A program made the position numbers and the translations under genes. From Syngnathus acus (Eukaryota > Chordata > Actinopteri > Syngnathiformes > Syngnathidae), in contig NC_051088.1 in the NCBI RefSeq assembly GCF_901709675.1, positions 7,899,693-7,963,692 of the forward strand: a stretch of 64,000 bases of DNA, in the 5' to 3' direction. This document shows, piece by piece, positions 36,701 to 47,819 of the stretch; position 1 is the stretch's first letter, and the number at the start of each line of letters is the position of its first letter. The notes below the pieces were generated by a model. It was not told where the DNA came from and made no database searches. It saw nothing but the letters and a program-made list of their open reading frames with translations.

Positions 36701-39209
36701 ACCCCCTCTTCGCATACGCAGAGGCCCTCACAGTGGACAGAGGCTCATCTCTCGGCTTCAAGGATGTTTTTGCCGTTCTGAGAGATCCCCATTCCCCAGC
36801 TTTGTCTGTAGACGGAAGTGACTTCCAAGCGTGTCACATGTGTACAGCCAGGAAGGTGGTACTTCAGGAGTCAGCGGGCAGTAAGAAGAACAAAGTATGG
36901 AAATGGTAAGAGGACTATTTAAGCATCTTTGCTGTGTCAGTATATGCAGGCCGAGTGAAAGTGGTGAGTGAGGAATATCCAACTCGGTACGGTCTGGTTT
37001 TGGTTTCGCTTGCTGAAGCGGGGCGTGTATTGAGGTGTTCAATGAGGAGCTTGATGAATAGATCATAGGTTATCTCTGTTTGAGGTCCTGATATTTGAAA
37101 TTGCGGCAGTTTACAGATGTCAGTGTTTGATTGGGGTTCAATGCAATCTGGCTGTTTTAAATCATGTGGAGGTTCACTACCAACAGTTGCTGCATTACAT
37201 TTAAGGACTGGCATAATCATTTATCTGTGTTACTAATTGAAGACGAATTTGAATTTTGGGGTTTTGATCGCATCGTGACGCAATTGAAAATCAAGATGCA
37301 CTAAGTAGTGGCAACAGCAGAGCCGCTGTTGATCCCGTCCGTCTCAAAAGGTTTGTGATAAAAGTAACGCGACTTTACCAATGTGATTTGTTGCATAGCA
37401 TTTCATTTTTAATGATGAACCAATTATTGTGGAGAGTGGTGTGATCCATTCTTCCATCCATACGGTCCTTAAACTTTGCACCATAACTTTTTATATGCCA
37501 CACATACAGTACATCATTATTTATATAGTGCTTTCACAACAGCTGTTGCTGTAACAAAGAGCTTTACAGAGCATACAGTATAACATAACACAACAAAATA
37601 AATCACAAACATTGATGATAATGATACAACTATAACACATATTCCTACCTATGCCTCGTTGTTTGAAGCAGTTAGAGATGAGACAATCAGTCTCATTTCA
37701 CCAGTGGATCAGAGGTGTCATGACCACAGCGTGCATGACGTCACACAGGTCTGCTGCAAGTTTGAAAAGTAAACAATCAGCTGTAGTGTGTCCATTGATC
37801 CTGTATTGATTTTATCCACTTTTTTATTTTATTTTATCCAAATTGAATTCCGTTTCTCTTAACACATGCACCATGAGATTGCCAATGCACCGGAAATCTG
37901 TAATGCATGAACTCTGTTAATTATGGCAACTGCCAGTGGGCGCTAGAAGTATAGAGTGGACCATTAGAAACGCACGAGTTGGCATATTATTATCGCCGCC
38001 CCCCCTTTCTTTAAAAAAATATATTTTTCTCTCTATTTCACCCCCCTGCCTCATTGTTGCATTTCAATGGGTATCAATTATATGCAAGTATTCACTATTT
38101 CGAGGTCAACCCAGTCCATATCCCTCCCTGTGGATAGTGAGGGTACACTGTATAGCATAGGTGTCAAACTCAAGGCCCGGGACCCAAATATGGCCTGCCA
38201 CATCATTTTATGTGGCCCGCGAAGACAAATTTTGCATCGACTTCATGTGTCAATACAAAAATTGCAAATTGTCTTCACTTTTTAGAGATATTGCTCAATT
38301 TCTATCACCATGCATCTTTTTAAAATACTTGAGCAGTTTTTACTTGTCTCTGATTTCAAAACTTATCAGTTTGTTGTGTAGCCTGTAGCCTACTGTATAT
38401 CATGTATAGCAGTGGTCCCCAACCTTTTTTGCACCACGGACCGGTTACGTGTCAGAAATATTTTCACGGACCGGCCTTTATATAAATAAATATATTTATA
38501 TATTTATTATTTAAATATTTATATATATAAATAGGATGAAATAAAATGATACGACTGGCATAAAAACAAATATAAACCACATAAAAATAAAACGTTGAAT
38601 TAGTGGGAGCACCGAGCTCTTTTCTCAGAAATGAGCCGTTCCCATCTAGGCGTAATCGGAGACAATGACACCCGAAGTGGGTAAGGTTTGTCTTTAAATG
38701 CAGGATGCTTGGTCTCCATGTGCCGAAGCAGGTTTGAAGGCTTCATTGCCTCGTTAGCTAGCCTTTCGCCACATATGCGGAGTGCACTTGGCGCGTCAGA
38801 GTCACCTGTGGCGATAAATCCATATTTTAAGTAGGACTCCAGAAATGTTCTTTTAAATGCAGCTTTCCTTTTCTTAGAAGTCGTAGCCTCTTCTTCTTCA
38901 GTGTCCTCATTGGACGTTTTTCCCTTTCCGAAGAAGCTTTCCAAACTTCTCTGTTTCTTGCTCATTTTTGCTTGCCTCGCGGGCTTGACTGTGGTGACAT
39001 GTCACGTGACCGAGACGAGCGCCCTGTGTCAAGAGTCCTTATTTTTCAGATGCACCGACAGATGTAATTGGGAGAGATTCGCCAAATTTTTTATATTTTT
39101 CAAAATAAATTCTTACTCATTTTTGCTAGCTTTGCGGGCTCAACTGGGGAAACATGTCACGTGACCGGGACGAGCGTCTTAACCTGAATGAATTGATCGT
39201 CAATGAAAA

Positions 39210-39240
<31 letters not shown>

Positions 39241-42200
39241 TATACCGTAATTTTCGGACTATAAGTCGCGTTTTTTTTCATAGTTTGGGTGGGGGGGCGA
39301 CTTATACTCAGGAGCGACTTATATACATATATATGTTTTTTTTCACTTTTTTGGGCATTTTATGGCTGGTGCGACTTATACTCCGGTGCGACTTATAGTC
39401 CGAAAATTACGGTATATATATATATATATATTTTTTTTTTTCCTGTGCGGCTTGGCGGCCCGGTACCAAGTGACCCACGGACCGGTACCGGTCCGCGGCC
39501 CGGTGGTTGGGGACCACTGATGTATAGCATTGACAGTCATGATGACCCTCCGAAGGAAACTATGATTATAATGCGGCCCGTGACAAAAAAGAGTTTGACA
39601 CCCTTGCGCAATGTGGCAGAAGGTTAAAATGAGTACGAAATTTACTAATATTAAAAATATGAAATTAATATTTAAATGACATAAATAACTGCATTTTTTT
39701 ATTGATTACTTATTTCCATTGGTCAATGAAGGGAAGTTGTGTAACTGCTACTGTATATCGTAATAAAGTTCCCCAACTCATGTTTTGTAGTTGTTAAACT
39801 TCTGCATTCGAAAGTACCTGCACCATCTTGGGGTGGAGAAGGAATCAGTTCTTCTTTTGAGGGAAAACAATATAAAAAAAAATCTTTCCCTGCAAAGTCC
39901 ATGCTTAACATAAAATTAATATGAATCACCATTGACACATGATCAATATCAATAGAAAATGCCTCTGATAAAATTTTTGATATAAACTAAACAGAATCAG
40001 AACGCAAACCCATGTGAATGTTGTTGAATGGTGGCATTAAGAGTTTGTCACACTTAGATTATAAAAAATCTGGCTATTTAAGTTTTGAAATGGGTCGAAT
40101 TGACCCTCAACCTGAATGAATTAAGAGAAACCATAGCTGTTAGAATCTTCTAAAGCATCCTGATTCATGACTAATACAGTTTGCACGCATGCCTTCCCAC
40201 AGCTCTCATAATACTTTTTTAATTTTTTCTGTATTGAGCCCCAAGCCAACATTCTTTTCACACTTCACGTCGAGTTCACGTCGAAGTGAGGACGATTTGG
40301 GCTGGGTCTTTCATTGAAGGACCACTAAGCAAGTAAACACCAACAACTGCTGTAACCCCATTTTAAATACTGTATCTGAACAGAATTTAATGTATCCAAA
40401 AACAACATTATCCAGCAATCTGAGATTTTTCTTTTGTTTATCCATTTGTTCATCTGTTCATTTTTCGTTCTCCTTGTCTTTATTGGGGTCACGGGTGAGC
40501 TGGAGCCTGTCCCATTTGATTTTGGGTGTGAGCCAGGAATTGTCAGCACAGTCATAGCATATGTAAAATCAAAAAACAACCCTCTCATTGATTTTGCTAG
40601 TCAGGTTTAATTGGATATGAGCCCACCAGCTTCCACATGTGACTAGCCCAAATGTCACAGTGGCGTGCAGAAACTAATGTGCAACAGCTCAAATGGCCTT
40701 GAGCTAAGAAAAAAAGGCACGTGTTAGGTGAAAGTATGAGGTCTGTTTAATTTAAGCTTTCAAATGATAGTTAGAATATTAATCACACAAGGCCAAGTTG
40801 CTTGTTGACTTTGAGTTTGTGGAGGCCTTATTTCAGTTGCCCAAAATATTTGGCTTGATTTTCAGTGAATGTATATTTTTTTGATGCTCCTAGCAAAATC
40901 ATAAACAAAACCAAGAATTCTTTCTTCATGTCCATTTGCATCATTGGCTGCTATGGCTATAAAAGTGTCCAAACCTATGTTGTGGCCCCCATCATCCGAT
41001 GCCTCAATCCTGTTCAGAAACCTTTGGAGGATCCTCAAGCAAAGATGTTTGAGGTTGGGCGGAAAGAAATTCAAGCAGGTCTTGTCCAAATCACAAATAG
41101 TGTTTGGTCTTTTACATTTATTTTCCCAAATAATGCCTCTGCAAACTCAACAAATGACACACAATAGTTTTTTTAAATACTGTTTGCATTTGGAGGTTTG
41201 TTTAAAAACTTAAAATTTAGGCTGAGTACCATTTGCATACACTATAAAAAAAAATGGATAAAAAAAACGGATGTTGATCCATCCATCCATCTTCTTCTTC
41301 CACTTATCCGGGGTTGAGTCGCGGGGGCAGGAGCTTTAGGAGGGACCCCCAGACTTCCCTCTCCCCAGTCACTTCGTCCAGCGCATCCCAAGGCGTTCCC
41401 AGGCCAGCTGAGACATACTCTCTCCAGCGTATCCTGGGTCATCCATGGGGTCTCCTGCCGGTGGGACATGCCCGGCCCGGCGTCCAGGAGGCATCCTGGT
41501 GAGATGCCCGAGCCACCTCATCTGGCTCCTCTCAACGTGGAGGAACAGCGGCTCTAAAACTGAAAAAACATTTGCATAATAATTTGAAACGTGGTGTTCC
41601 CACAGATCTTTTTTCCAACATTTTATCCCAAAATTGTAATAAAAAATGAATTCCTATTTGCTTTGTGTAATCATCTTCTTTCTAATTCATATGCTGTCAC
41701 TATGCCCTGTCTTTGGTTGTGTCATGCCCAAAATATCTGTCAATCGCTGTCAAGAGTTTGCAAAAGGGTGAAGCCCAGCAGACGGTGCATGAGATTCTAC
41801 TGCAGACCTTAAGCCTAATAGGATCGCGGCCACACACTGCTGTTTGCATACGCTTCAGCTCCTTAAGAGGCCTTACATCAGCCTAAGAGGCCAGGCTCAT
41901 GTGTTGTTAAAGGTTTTGTTTACATGTTTACCAGGCACATTCAAGATCCCGCCACCCAACGGCTGACTTGGAACACGCCCCCCAAGAGTGTCCTCGTCAT
42001 CAAGAAGATCCGAGACGCGTCCCTGCTTCAGCCTTTCAAGGAGCTCTGCATATTCCTCACTGAGGTGTGGCAGAGAGGTGGATGCTGAACAGTTGGCACT
42101 GGTGTTATGCACATGTTAAATGGCTCCTCTTGTGTCTCTGTTTTTGTGTTTTAGGTTAAAAACATGGTTGTTTATGTAGAACAGAAAGTTTTGGACGACC

Positions 42201-42714
42201 CAGCTATTTCTGGCGATGACAACTTTAAGACCCTTACAAAGAATTTCTGCACTTTCAGAGAAGGTATGAAGACCTTAAACAACTCTTAAATAATGGAGCG
42301 AGCCACAATTTTTCATCAGCGTTGCTGGGTGGCCACATAGCACCATGCACTTCCAAACCTAAAGATGTATAATGAAAAGACATTTTTAATAAGGACAAAA
42401 TATGTGTGTCTTTTGTTTTACCAATATACAGAAGGATATTATATTATTATGCTTACATATTGTACTTATTATATATGTATACTTATTATACTTATATAAC
42501 AGTCCCATGCACTTCAAAGGAAAAGTCAACCAGCAATAACTAATATCAACTTCATAATTCTGATACATTTTTATGCATAAAACAATTTTCCATTTTGTTG
42601 CGGAGACACCACCCTTAATACATTTTTAAAATGTTCAAGCGTGTAATATTAATTGAGCTATCACACTGCATGGATCACCTGTTTTGTATATGTTACCGTG
42701 TGTGTGCGCGTGTG

Positions 42715-42746
<32 letters not shown>

Positions 42747-45700
42747 TGAGTGCGCGTCACTTATTAATAGTGTACCTTTGTGTTTCATAGAGCTTGACGA
42801 CATCTCCAACCGTGTGGACTTCATCATCTGTCTTGGTGGAGACGGAACTTTGCTCTACGCGTCTTCGCTTTTTCAGGTACATGTCTTACTGTGTGTATTA
42901 TCACAATCAGTTTTGTGAAGCCCAACTCTTCAATCTTTTATGCATTATCATCGCCATGCAGGAGAGCGTTCCACCAGTGATGGCCTTCCATCTGGGCTCT
43001 CTTGGCTTCCTGACACCTTTCAAGTTTGACACCTATCAATCTCAGGTCACTCAAATTATTGAAGGTATCATATGCTGCTCCAACAAACAGCTTTAGAAAC
43101 AGGCTGAAAAACACTGTCATTTCTAAAATAAGCACTGTTTTAGGTAATGCAGCCATAGTGCTACGAAGTCGCTTGAAAGTGCGCGTGCACCGGGAGAGGG
43201 ACAAGGGTGTTATTCTGACCAATGGCGAGACGGACCTTGGCCGCAAAACCACAAACTATCAGGTAATGTCAGCACTGCTCATTGCACACCGCTCTTCTGC
43301 ACAACCATAGACACGATACATTACAAGCTCAAATCCAACTGGTTTACATACCTGGAATCCAAAGCTGCTAGAGCAGTTCTTCCCCTTCGTAACATCGAGT
43401 CAACTCTTTGCGTGACACCTGTCCGTTTGAGTTGAGCAGCTCAACATTATCAACCAGCAGGTATGTTTGGTTTGATTTAAAACCATACCAAGCAAGAGTA
43501 ATAAGTAATCTCAGATGTGCTTCCTTGAGAGTGATCGGAAAATTATCTGCTACAGGGAGTATTGACTGATAGAGTCATCCAAAACAGTTTACAACATGAT
43601 CCGATCAGATTTGACAGACGGTTGTGTGATGGGAGTTATGTTTATTTTTAATTTATTTCCATTGACAATTATTATGTTCATTTTGTCTTTAATTACATTC
43701 CATTCAATTTTTTTCCACTGCACCTTGCCTGCAGTACTTAGTTTACTGTAGCTGAACTTGCTGTTCAGGCTTTTCCATTAACAAAAGCACATTACGCCTT
43801 AAGGTATTTTTTGTGTTCCAAATGCATCAGTCTGATGCCGGAAGGCTAACGTTAAGCATGAAAACAGACAATTAAAAAAATGAAATGCGTGCACATCCTG
43901 ACTTTATCTTATCCCAGGTGTGAGGTATGGTATACGAGCCACACAGCCCGCACCCTATTCTGTAATTCGGCCCGCATTTTCAAGAATCCAGTAGTAATTG
44001 TTTCAGTTTTTTTTTTTTTTAGCAGTTATATTCAATGATTTATTGAAATTATTCATGAATATGGGAATCTCCATTTTGCTGCAAGGGTCTGTTTTCTTGC
44101 TGTCCCCAGTCTACCCCATAAATGTGTTGTTGTAGTTTCCCACATCACCGTTTACTTTTTCTAAGTGGAAAGCTAATGAGCAGAGCTGAGTTGCAGTGGA
44201 AGTGTGACTTTTGAAATAAATCCACATGTTGTGGCAGCCTCACCAAAAGTCATTTTGAGCTAGTAGACGCTGACATTTTGAGCTAGTAGACACTGACATG
44301 AGGTACAGATGTGAAATATCATGGCACGCTGTCCCTCTACATGTTTGAGGTGTTGAATGAGGTGGTAGTGGACAGAGGCCCCTCCTCCTACCTCTCCAAC
44401 GTGGACCTTTTCCTGGATGGCCACCTTATCACCACCGTGCAGGGAGATGGTGAGCAAGCACATAATTTGTCTCCCACACAGAATTTGGCCTTTGTTCATA
44501 CCTCTTCACTTATGTTAGACTTAACAAGGATGTGTGTTTTCGTGACGCTGTAAAGTCTGCTCAATGTACTTTTTATCTTGAGACACCGGTATTTCAAAAC
44601 ATTTCCGAGCTACAACACGGTGCAATGACACATTTCATCATCCCTAAAGTCTGTATAAACTTCATTTCACATCTCAAATATCACTGTGTTTGTCCGCTAT
44701 ATGATATATTTAACTGAAATTGCTGATCCAAACAACCAATGATTAAAAGGAAAATCTTGAAAAATATTTGGGGTGCCCAAACTTTTGCATACGAATGTAA
44801 ATGACTCTTCATCAAACATCAATAATCACATAATCAAAAGACAACACTACTATGTGTAAAACCCTGCAAAGAAGTAGTAATTGTTATTTTTAGGTTAGAC
44901 TCAAATAGAAAAAGTATTGAATTAATTAGAGGAATTTTAATGTGGAGGACTGACAGGGCCACAATTAAAAATAAATAAATTGGCCACTAAAAGTTTAGTT
45001 AAATATATCATTAATTAAACAAATGTTTCATTTATTAGTAATTAAATAGGGAATAAAACAAGTCAATGTGTCATTATTAAATTAGCATTGATTGTATGTA
45101 CGAATATGTATATATTTAATTATTTCTCTGTTTAATTAATTATGATCATGGTCCTGTGTTGCAATATTTCATGAATTAATTTTATTTGTCAAACACATCC
45201 ATCAAAGTTTGATGGGCAAGTGGTAACACCTGATTTGTTGCTGACACGCTTGGTGCCATCATTCCCTTCGACATTGGTTTGAATACCGAAACAAAACAAC
45301 TAAAGACAAGTTTGGATCACTATCAAGGTGGCACATGTGATCCTGGTCCTTTTGTGGCGTTACGTTCAACTGGCTTCCAGATTCACTCGCTCCCAATTTT
45401 AGATGTGGCAAAGTCAATCCAGTAATTTTGTATTTCCTGTCTATAGATTTGTCACACGCTATCTGTCAAAATTCTTCAACTGCTCAATAGGTCAATTATT
45501 CAATAAACAAACAAAACTTCCTCTACAACTTCAGTCTAGCTGCAAGAAATTGTAAATATAGTAAAAAAATAAACCATAATAGCGGAGCGGGATTTGAAAC
45601 CATAACCCTAAGAAATAAACACCTTCAGCTCAGCAGCATTGCCACTACGCTGTAGGAAGCTCAAATCAAGAAGTGCAAATATGTTCTTGTAAAGTTCCCC

Positions 45701-47819
45701 AGCAAAGGCACGTTAATTGTTCAACATATACGTGTCAACCATGTAAACTGGCTTCTCGTCACAATCACGTTGTTTTAAAGGTCACACCTGACACACCCTT
45801 GGACTCATAAGCGCCGAAATCAATGATAACAAGAACAAGTTTGCATATATGTATGTAATAAAAAAATGATGTCAAACAGAAGCATTAACATGTTGAAGCA
45901 AAATTGTAATCTGCTCTGAGAACGACTAAACGCATAACCGCTATACGCATGTCGGTCTGATCGCATTGCTTCTGACTTATTCATAATCACACAAAAAAAC
46001 ACGTGGACTCGTCAACATGGTAAACATCACGTCACAACTATGCTTCCAGCCGGGTGACAGCTCGTACACATACACTGACAGACCATTGCAATCTTTGCAA
46101 AATTGTTGACGAATGAAAATATATATGTTGCTGAAGTGATGTTTGTCAAGTCGATTAGTCCATTTGCTGCTCCATGTCATTAGGAATGAGTTGAAAATGC
46201 AATCAGACGGACAAACAGCGATGCATGGAGCCGATTACAAAATTGCTTCAAACAGGTTAATGCGTCTGACATGCAGTCGTTTTACAAGTCACGTAAAGCA
46301 TGTAGGTAGTCATGTTTTCAATTCAATCCATTTTGGATGATAGGTTTTCGTGGGGGTTGGATGCCTGCACTTAGATCTTTGTTGATTTCCCTCCAAAGAG
46401 TGGTTAACGTATGTTTCAAGTGTGTGTGTGAGGGGTAAAGTATATAATGTGGCTGTTGTGTCTATAATGTAAACAGTAAATAGGGTTTTTTGTAAATGGA
46501 TATCAAAGTAGTAAAAAGAAACTATCACCAGTTCTTAAAAATTAACTTCTGCATTGCGAAGTCTCCTAATAGTCATGTTTGACTAAATGAAAGCTTTTAT
46601 TTGATCAAAGTGGCTCAACAAAGTCTTAAATTAGTCTTGAACCTGCAATGCTACATTTCTTGTTCCCATAGGCGTGATCGTGTCCACGCCTACGGGCAGT
46701 ACAGCGTATGCCGTGGCTGCGGGGGCCTCCATGATTCACCCCAACGTGCCAGCTATTATGATCACGCCCATCTGCCCGCACTCCCTTTCTTTCAGACCCA
46801 TCGTGGTGCCTGCCGGAGTGGAGTTGAAAGTACGTGCACAATTGACTCAAGCCATTTGCGAGATTTTTTTAAGTGGACATGAGCATACGCAATACAACTT
46901 GCTAGCCAAAGTATAGTTACGTCCACTAAATTTGGTCAAATAAAATACATATTAGATTAAATAATGGGTTAATAGAGATATTGTAAACTGTAGGTTCAAG
47001 TGTTTCTTTAAAAAAAAAAAAGCAAAATTTGACATATGCCACTCATTAAATGTTTTAGGTAATTGTTTGAATCTTTACAATTTAATCAATTCTAGATTTT
47101 AAAATGTGCATAAGTTCTTTCATTTTTAGATAAACAATTTTTACATTTTTTTTTTTTTGCATCTTTGAATGGTTTGGCCTTTTTAGAAATCAAACATGGC
47201 CCAAACACACTGTACAAGTGTGCCAATCCCTGATCTAAAATATGCATGACTAAACAATTAAAAACATAATGTCTCCTCTTATGTGACAAACAAATGTATG
47301 CGCTTAATTTTTCATGTGACGTGTGTCATTTCCTAGATAATGCTGTCACATGATGCCAGAAACACGGCATGGGTGTCGTTCGACGGGAGACGGCGACAGG
47401 AGGTCTGTCACGGAGACAGGTGGGTCCGTGTACCGACACCATTTGGAATTGGAAGTGGAACTAGCTTTGCACTCAAATGCGCTGATTTGCATAATCCAAT
47501 CTGAACATTCAAAGAATGGCACCTCTTCTTTTGTGTAACTCCCACAATGTCAATTAACTGCTTTGACTTGTTGCATAATCATTGTACAAATTCACAGTGT
47601 TGCTTCACAAGGAAGTCTGGCAGTCTCATGTGACCTCGGAATCTCTTTCTTTGTTTTTCTCGTTGCTCCAGTATTGCCATCACAACTTCCTGCTTCCCCG
47701 TTCCTTGTATCTGCTTCCGCAACCCGGTCAACGACTGGTTCGAGAGCCTGGCCCAGTGTTTGCACTGGAACGTGAGAAAGAAGCAGAACTACCTCAGCTC
47801 AGAAGACGATGAGTTCTGA
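31499..47819 (+). CDS. nadk: NAD kinase (cytosolic), complete, eleven coding exons
   Basis: Coding exons: 31499-31680, 34338-34421, 41935-42064, 42155-42263, 42791-42876, 42962-43064, 43144-43262, 44350-44449, 46672-46829, 47337-47419 and 47672-47819. All introns are GT-AG, and the joined frame is 1302 nt, i.e. 433 residues plus TGA. The enzyme phosphorylates NAD+ to NADP+ with ATP. The diagnostic GGDGT motif is at residues 184-188 (GGDGTLLY), the NE pair at 274-275 ([10 protein letters not shown]) and the glycine-rich [13 protein letters not shown] at 305-317. The Ser-rich N-terminus ([16 protein letters not shown]) corresponds to the segment where Akt sites are reported in human NADK. The loop encoded by exon 7 ([18 protein letters not shown]) is shorter than in mammals, which explains 433 against about 446 residues. 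The exon 8 acceptor is an unusual TTTGAG. Start: first ATG after the acceptor at 31495. Confidence 0.96.
31780..32605 (-). mobile_element. Degraded Tc1/mariner transposon, minus strand (NADK intron)
   Basis: On the minus strand a broken transposase reads [18 protein letters not shown] at its start, matching the Tc1 phrase that follows the catalytic DDE core. Further right, GGAAAGTTCAGCACGGTTC, CTTGGGTGTGGTCAGTGAC and TTTTTCACACAG follow the non-coding terminal sequence of a common fish Tc1 group as I recall it. Many stops and indels are present, so it is dead. It contains the 57-bp duplication at 32461-32571. Confidence 0.75.
32461..32571. repeat. 57-bp tandem duplication inside the Tc1 remnant
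   Basis: Two adjacent copies start CTTGAGTTA and contain TTTTCTAGAA and CAATAAAGTG, with several differences between them. Confidence 0.8.
32630..33108 (+). mobile_element. Degraded Tc1 element of Sleeping Beauty-like type, plus strand
   Basis: GGCATCATGAGGAAAGAACA, GAAGCAACATCTCAAGACAT and ATGGGTCTTCCAAACTAAGA match the 3' half of a Tc1 transposase gene. CTACAAACTTGGCTCAGTTA and TACCAAATACTAATTAAATG follow in the expected order after an internal deletion. The right end, AAGTGTATGTAAATTTCTG (about 33072), resembles the terminal repeat of the Sleeping Beauty group. It is separated from the minus-strand Tc1 by only about 25 bases. Confidence 0.7.
33524..33836. repeat. Compound microsatellite (TG)n, (TA)n, (TATG)n
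   Basis: Alternating TG and TA runs (33524-33610 and 33680-33760) flank a short unique piece, then a TATG array at 33777-33820. It produces low-complexity open frames of Cys/Val or Tyr/Ile on both strands that are not genes. Confidence 0.95.
34982..35241. repeat. nadk: About 131-bp tandem duplication in NADK intron
   Basis: CCTTGTTGACTCT...GGGGTGCGGTTG at 34982 recurs as CCTTGTTGACCCT...GGGCTGCGGTTG at 35113, and GACCATCACTTTGTGCTCCA occurs in both copies. Two units, moderately diverged. Confidence 0.8.
36640..36905 (+). other. Candidate alternative NADK first exon
   Basis: An open stretch of about 78 codons (36673-36905) ends AAATG before GTAAGAG, a strong donor in phase 2. The next NADK exon (41935) begins in exactly the phase needed (G then CAC ATT CAA). 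The translated text includes [18 protein letters not shown] and [10 protein letters not shown], and looks like protein rather than noise. GC-box-like GGGCGTGGCC (36523) lies upstream. The frame has no ATG until 36838. I do not recognise the peptide from memory, so this is an inference from splice phase and composition only. Confidence 0.35.
37513..37600. mobile_element. Retroelement tail-like fragment
   Basis: TTTATATAGTGCTTTCACAA and AACAAAGAGCTTTACAGAGC match the TTTATATAGCGC/AAGCGCTTTACA tail type seen in many fish LINEs and SINEs. A related AATTTATATATATAGCGC lies at 34086. Confidence 0.4.
38095..38152. mobile_element. End fragment of a pogo/Tigger-like element
   Basis: TTCACTATTTCGAGG and GGATAGTGAGGGTACACTGT resemble the terminal sequences of a common vertebrate DNA transposon group. 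Short and without target duplication. Confidence 0.35.
38600..38965 (-). pseudogene. N-terminal remnant of a hAT transposase with BED-type zinc finger
   Basis: The 121-residue frame begins [15 protein letters not shown], has an acidic/basic linker, then [40 protein letters not shown] and [10 protein letters not shown]. The spacing C...H-x4-H (RHMETKH) fits a BED finger of the ZBED/FAM200-like hAT proteins. Only one of the usual two cysteines is present (LRICGERL where a C-x2-C pair is expected), so the finger is probably broken. The frame ends without the DDE catalytic core or the dimerisation domain. The N-terminal MSKKQRS start is typical of this transposase group as I recall it. Confidence 0.75.
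39245..39415. mobile_element. Palindromic MITE flanked by (TA)n
   Basis: The ends, ACCGTAATTTTCGGACTATA and TATAGTCCGAAAATTACGGT, are complementary. The internal GCGACTTATA words repeat in both orientations. It sits in TA repeats (39224-39243 and 39413-39430), consistent with TA target choice. Confidence 0.85.
40455..40545 (-). mobile_element. Diverged SINE tail fragment
   Basis: TTCGTTCTCCTTGTC, GGGGTCACGGGTGAGCTGG and AGCCTGTCCC match the 3' body of the GATG-tailed SINE. Confidence 0.5.
41277..41556 (-). mobile_element. 5'-truncated Rex3-like RTE retrotransposon
   Basis: Starts with the ATCC repeat, then CTTATCCGGGGTTGAGTCGC and AGGCGTTCCCAGGCCAGC. It aligns with the 3' end of the long copy at 55959-58963, including the C-terminal coding end (PPRPDPG side). 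It breaks off after AACAGCGGCTCT. Lies in NADK intron 3. Confidence 0.85.
42697..42757. repeat. nadk: (TGCG)n/(TG)n microsatellite close to NADK exon 5
   Basis: An alternating purine-pyrimidine run dominated by TGCG units ends 33 bases before the exon at 42791. Confidence 0.9.
44252..44298. repeat. nadk: 23-bp tandem pair before NADK exon 8
   Basis: TTTTGAGCTAGTAGACGCTG is followed directly by the same unit with one change. It lies about 50 bases upstream of exon 8 (44350). Confidence 0.8.
44763..44800. mobile_element. MITE end fragment
   Basis: ATTTGGGGTGCCCAAACTTT then TGCATACGAATGTAA is a terminus type I know from fish Tc1/mariner-like MITEs. The partner end was not found. Confidence 0.4.
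45588..45662 (-). mobile_element. Diverged tRNA-like / SINE head
   Basis: On the minus strand GTAGTGGCAATGCTGCTGAG is followed by TTATGGTTTCAAATCCCGC, with a B-box-like GGTTTCAAATCC. No body was recognised. Lies in NADK intron 8. Confidence 0.35.

Larger units (their letters stand above)
38410..39519. mobile_element. hAT element with CAGTGGTCCCCAACC ends and 8-bp target duplication
   Basis: Perfect 15-bp ends, CAGTGGTCCCCAACC and GGTTGGGGACCACTG, are flanked by ATGTATAG at 38402-38409 and 39520-39527. Eight-base duplications are the hAT signature. The 1110-bp body keeps only the first part of a transposase gene on the minus strand (38600-38965) and carries a nested palindromic MITE (39245-39415). 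It cannot move by itself. Confidence 0.9.
38157..39605. mobile_element. hAT-like element with GTGTCAAACTC ends, host of a nested insertion
   Basis: The left end, AGGTGTCAAACTCAAGGCC, and the right end, GGCCCGTGACAAAAAAGAG then TTTGACACCCTT, form imperfect inverted termini with internal GGCCCG words. The same family is seen at 55315-59430. It is split by the hAT insertion 38410-39519. Confidence 0.65.

Noticed and set aside
46600-46916. Several overlapping frames on both strands as separate genes
   Set aside because: Only the frame joining to NADK exons (46672-46829) carries the [13 protein letters not shown] motif; the others are shadows.
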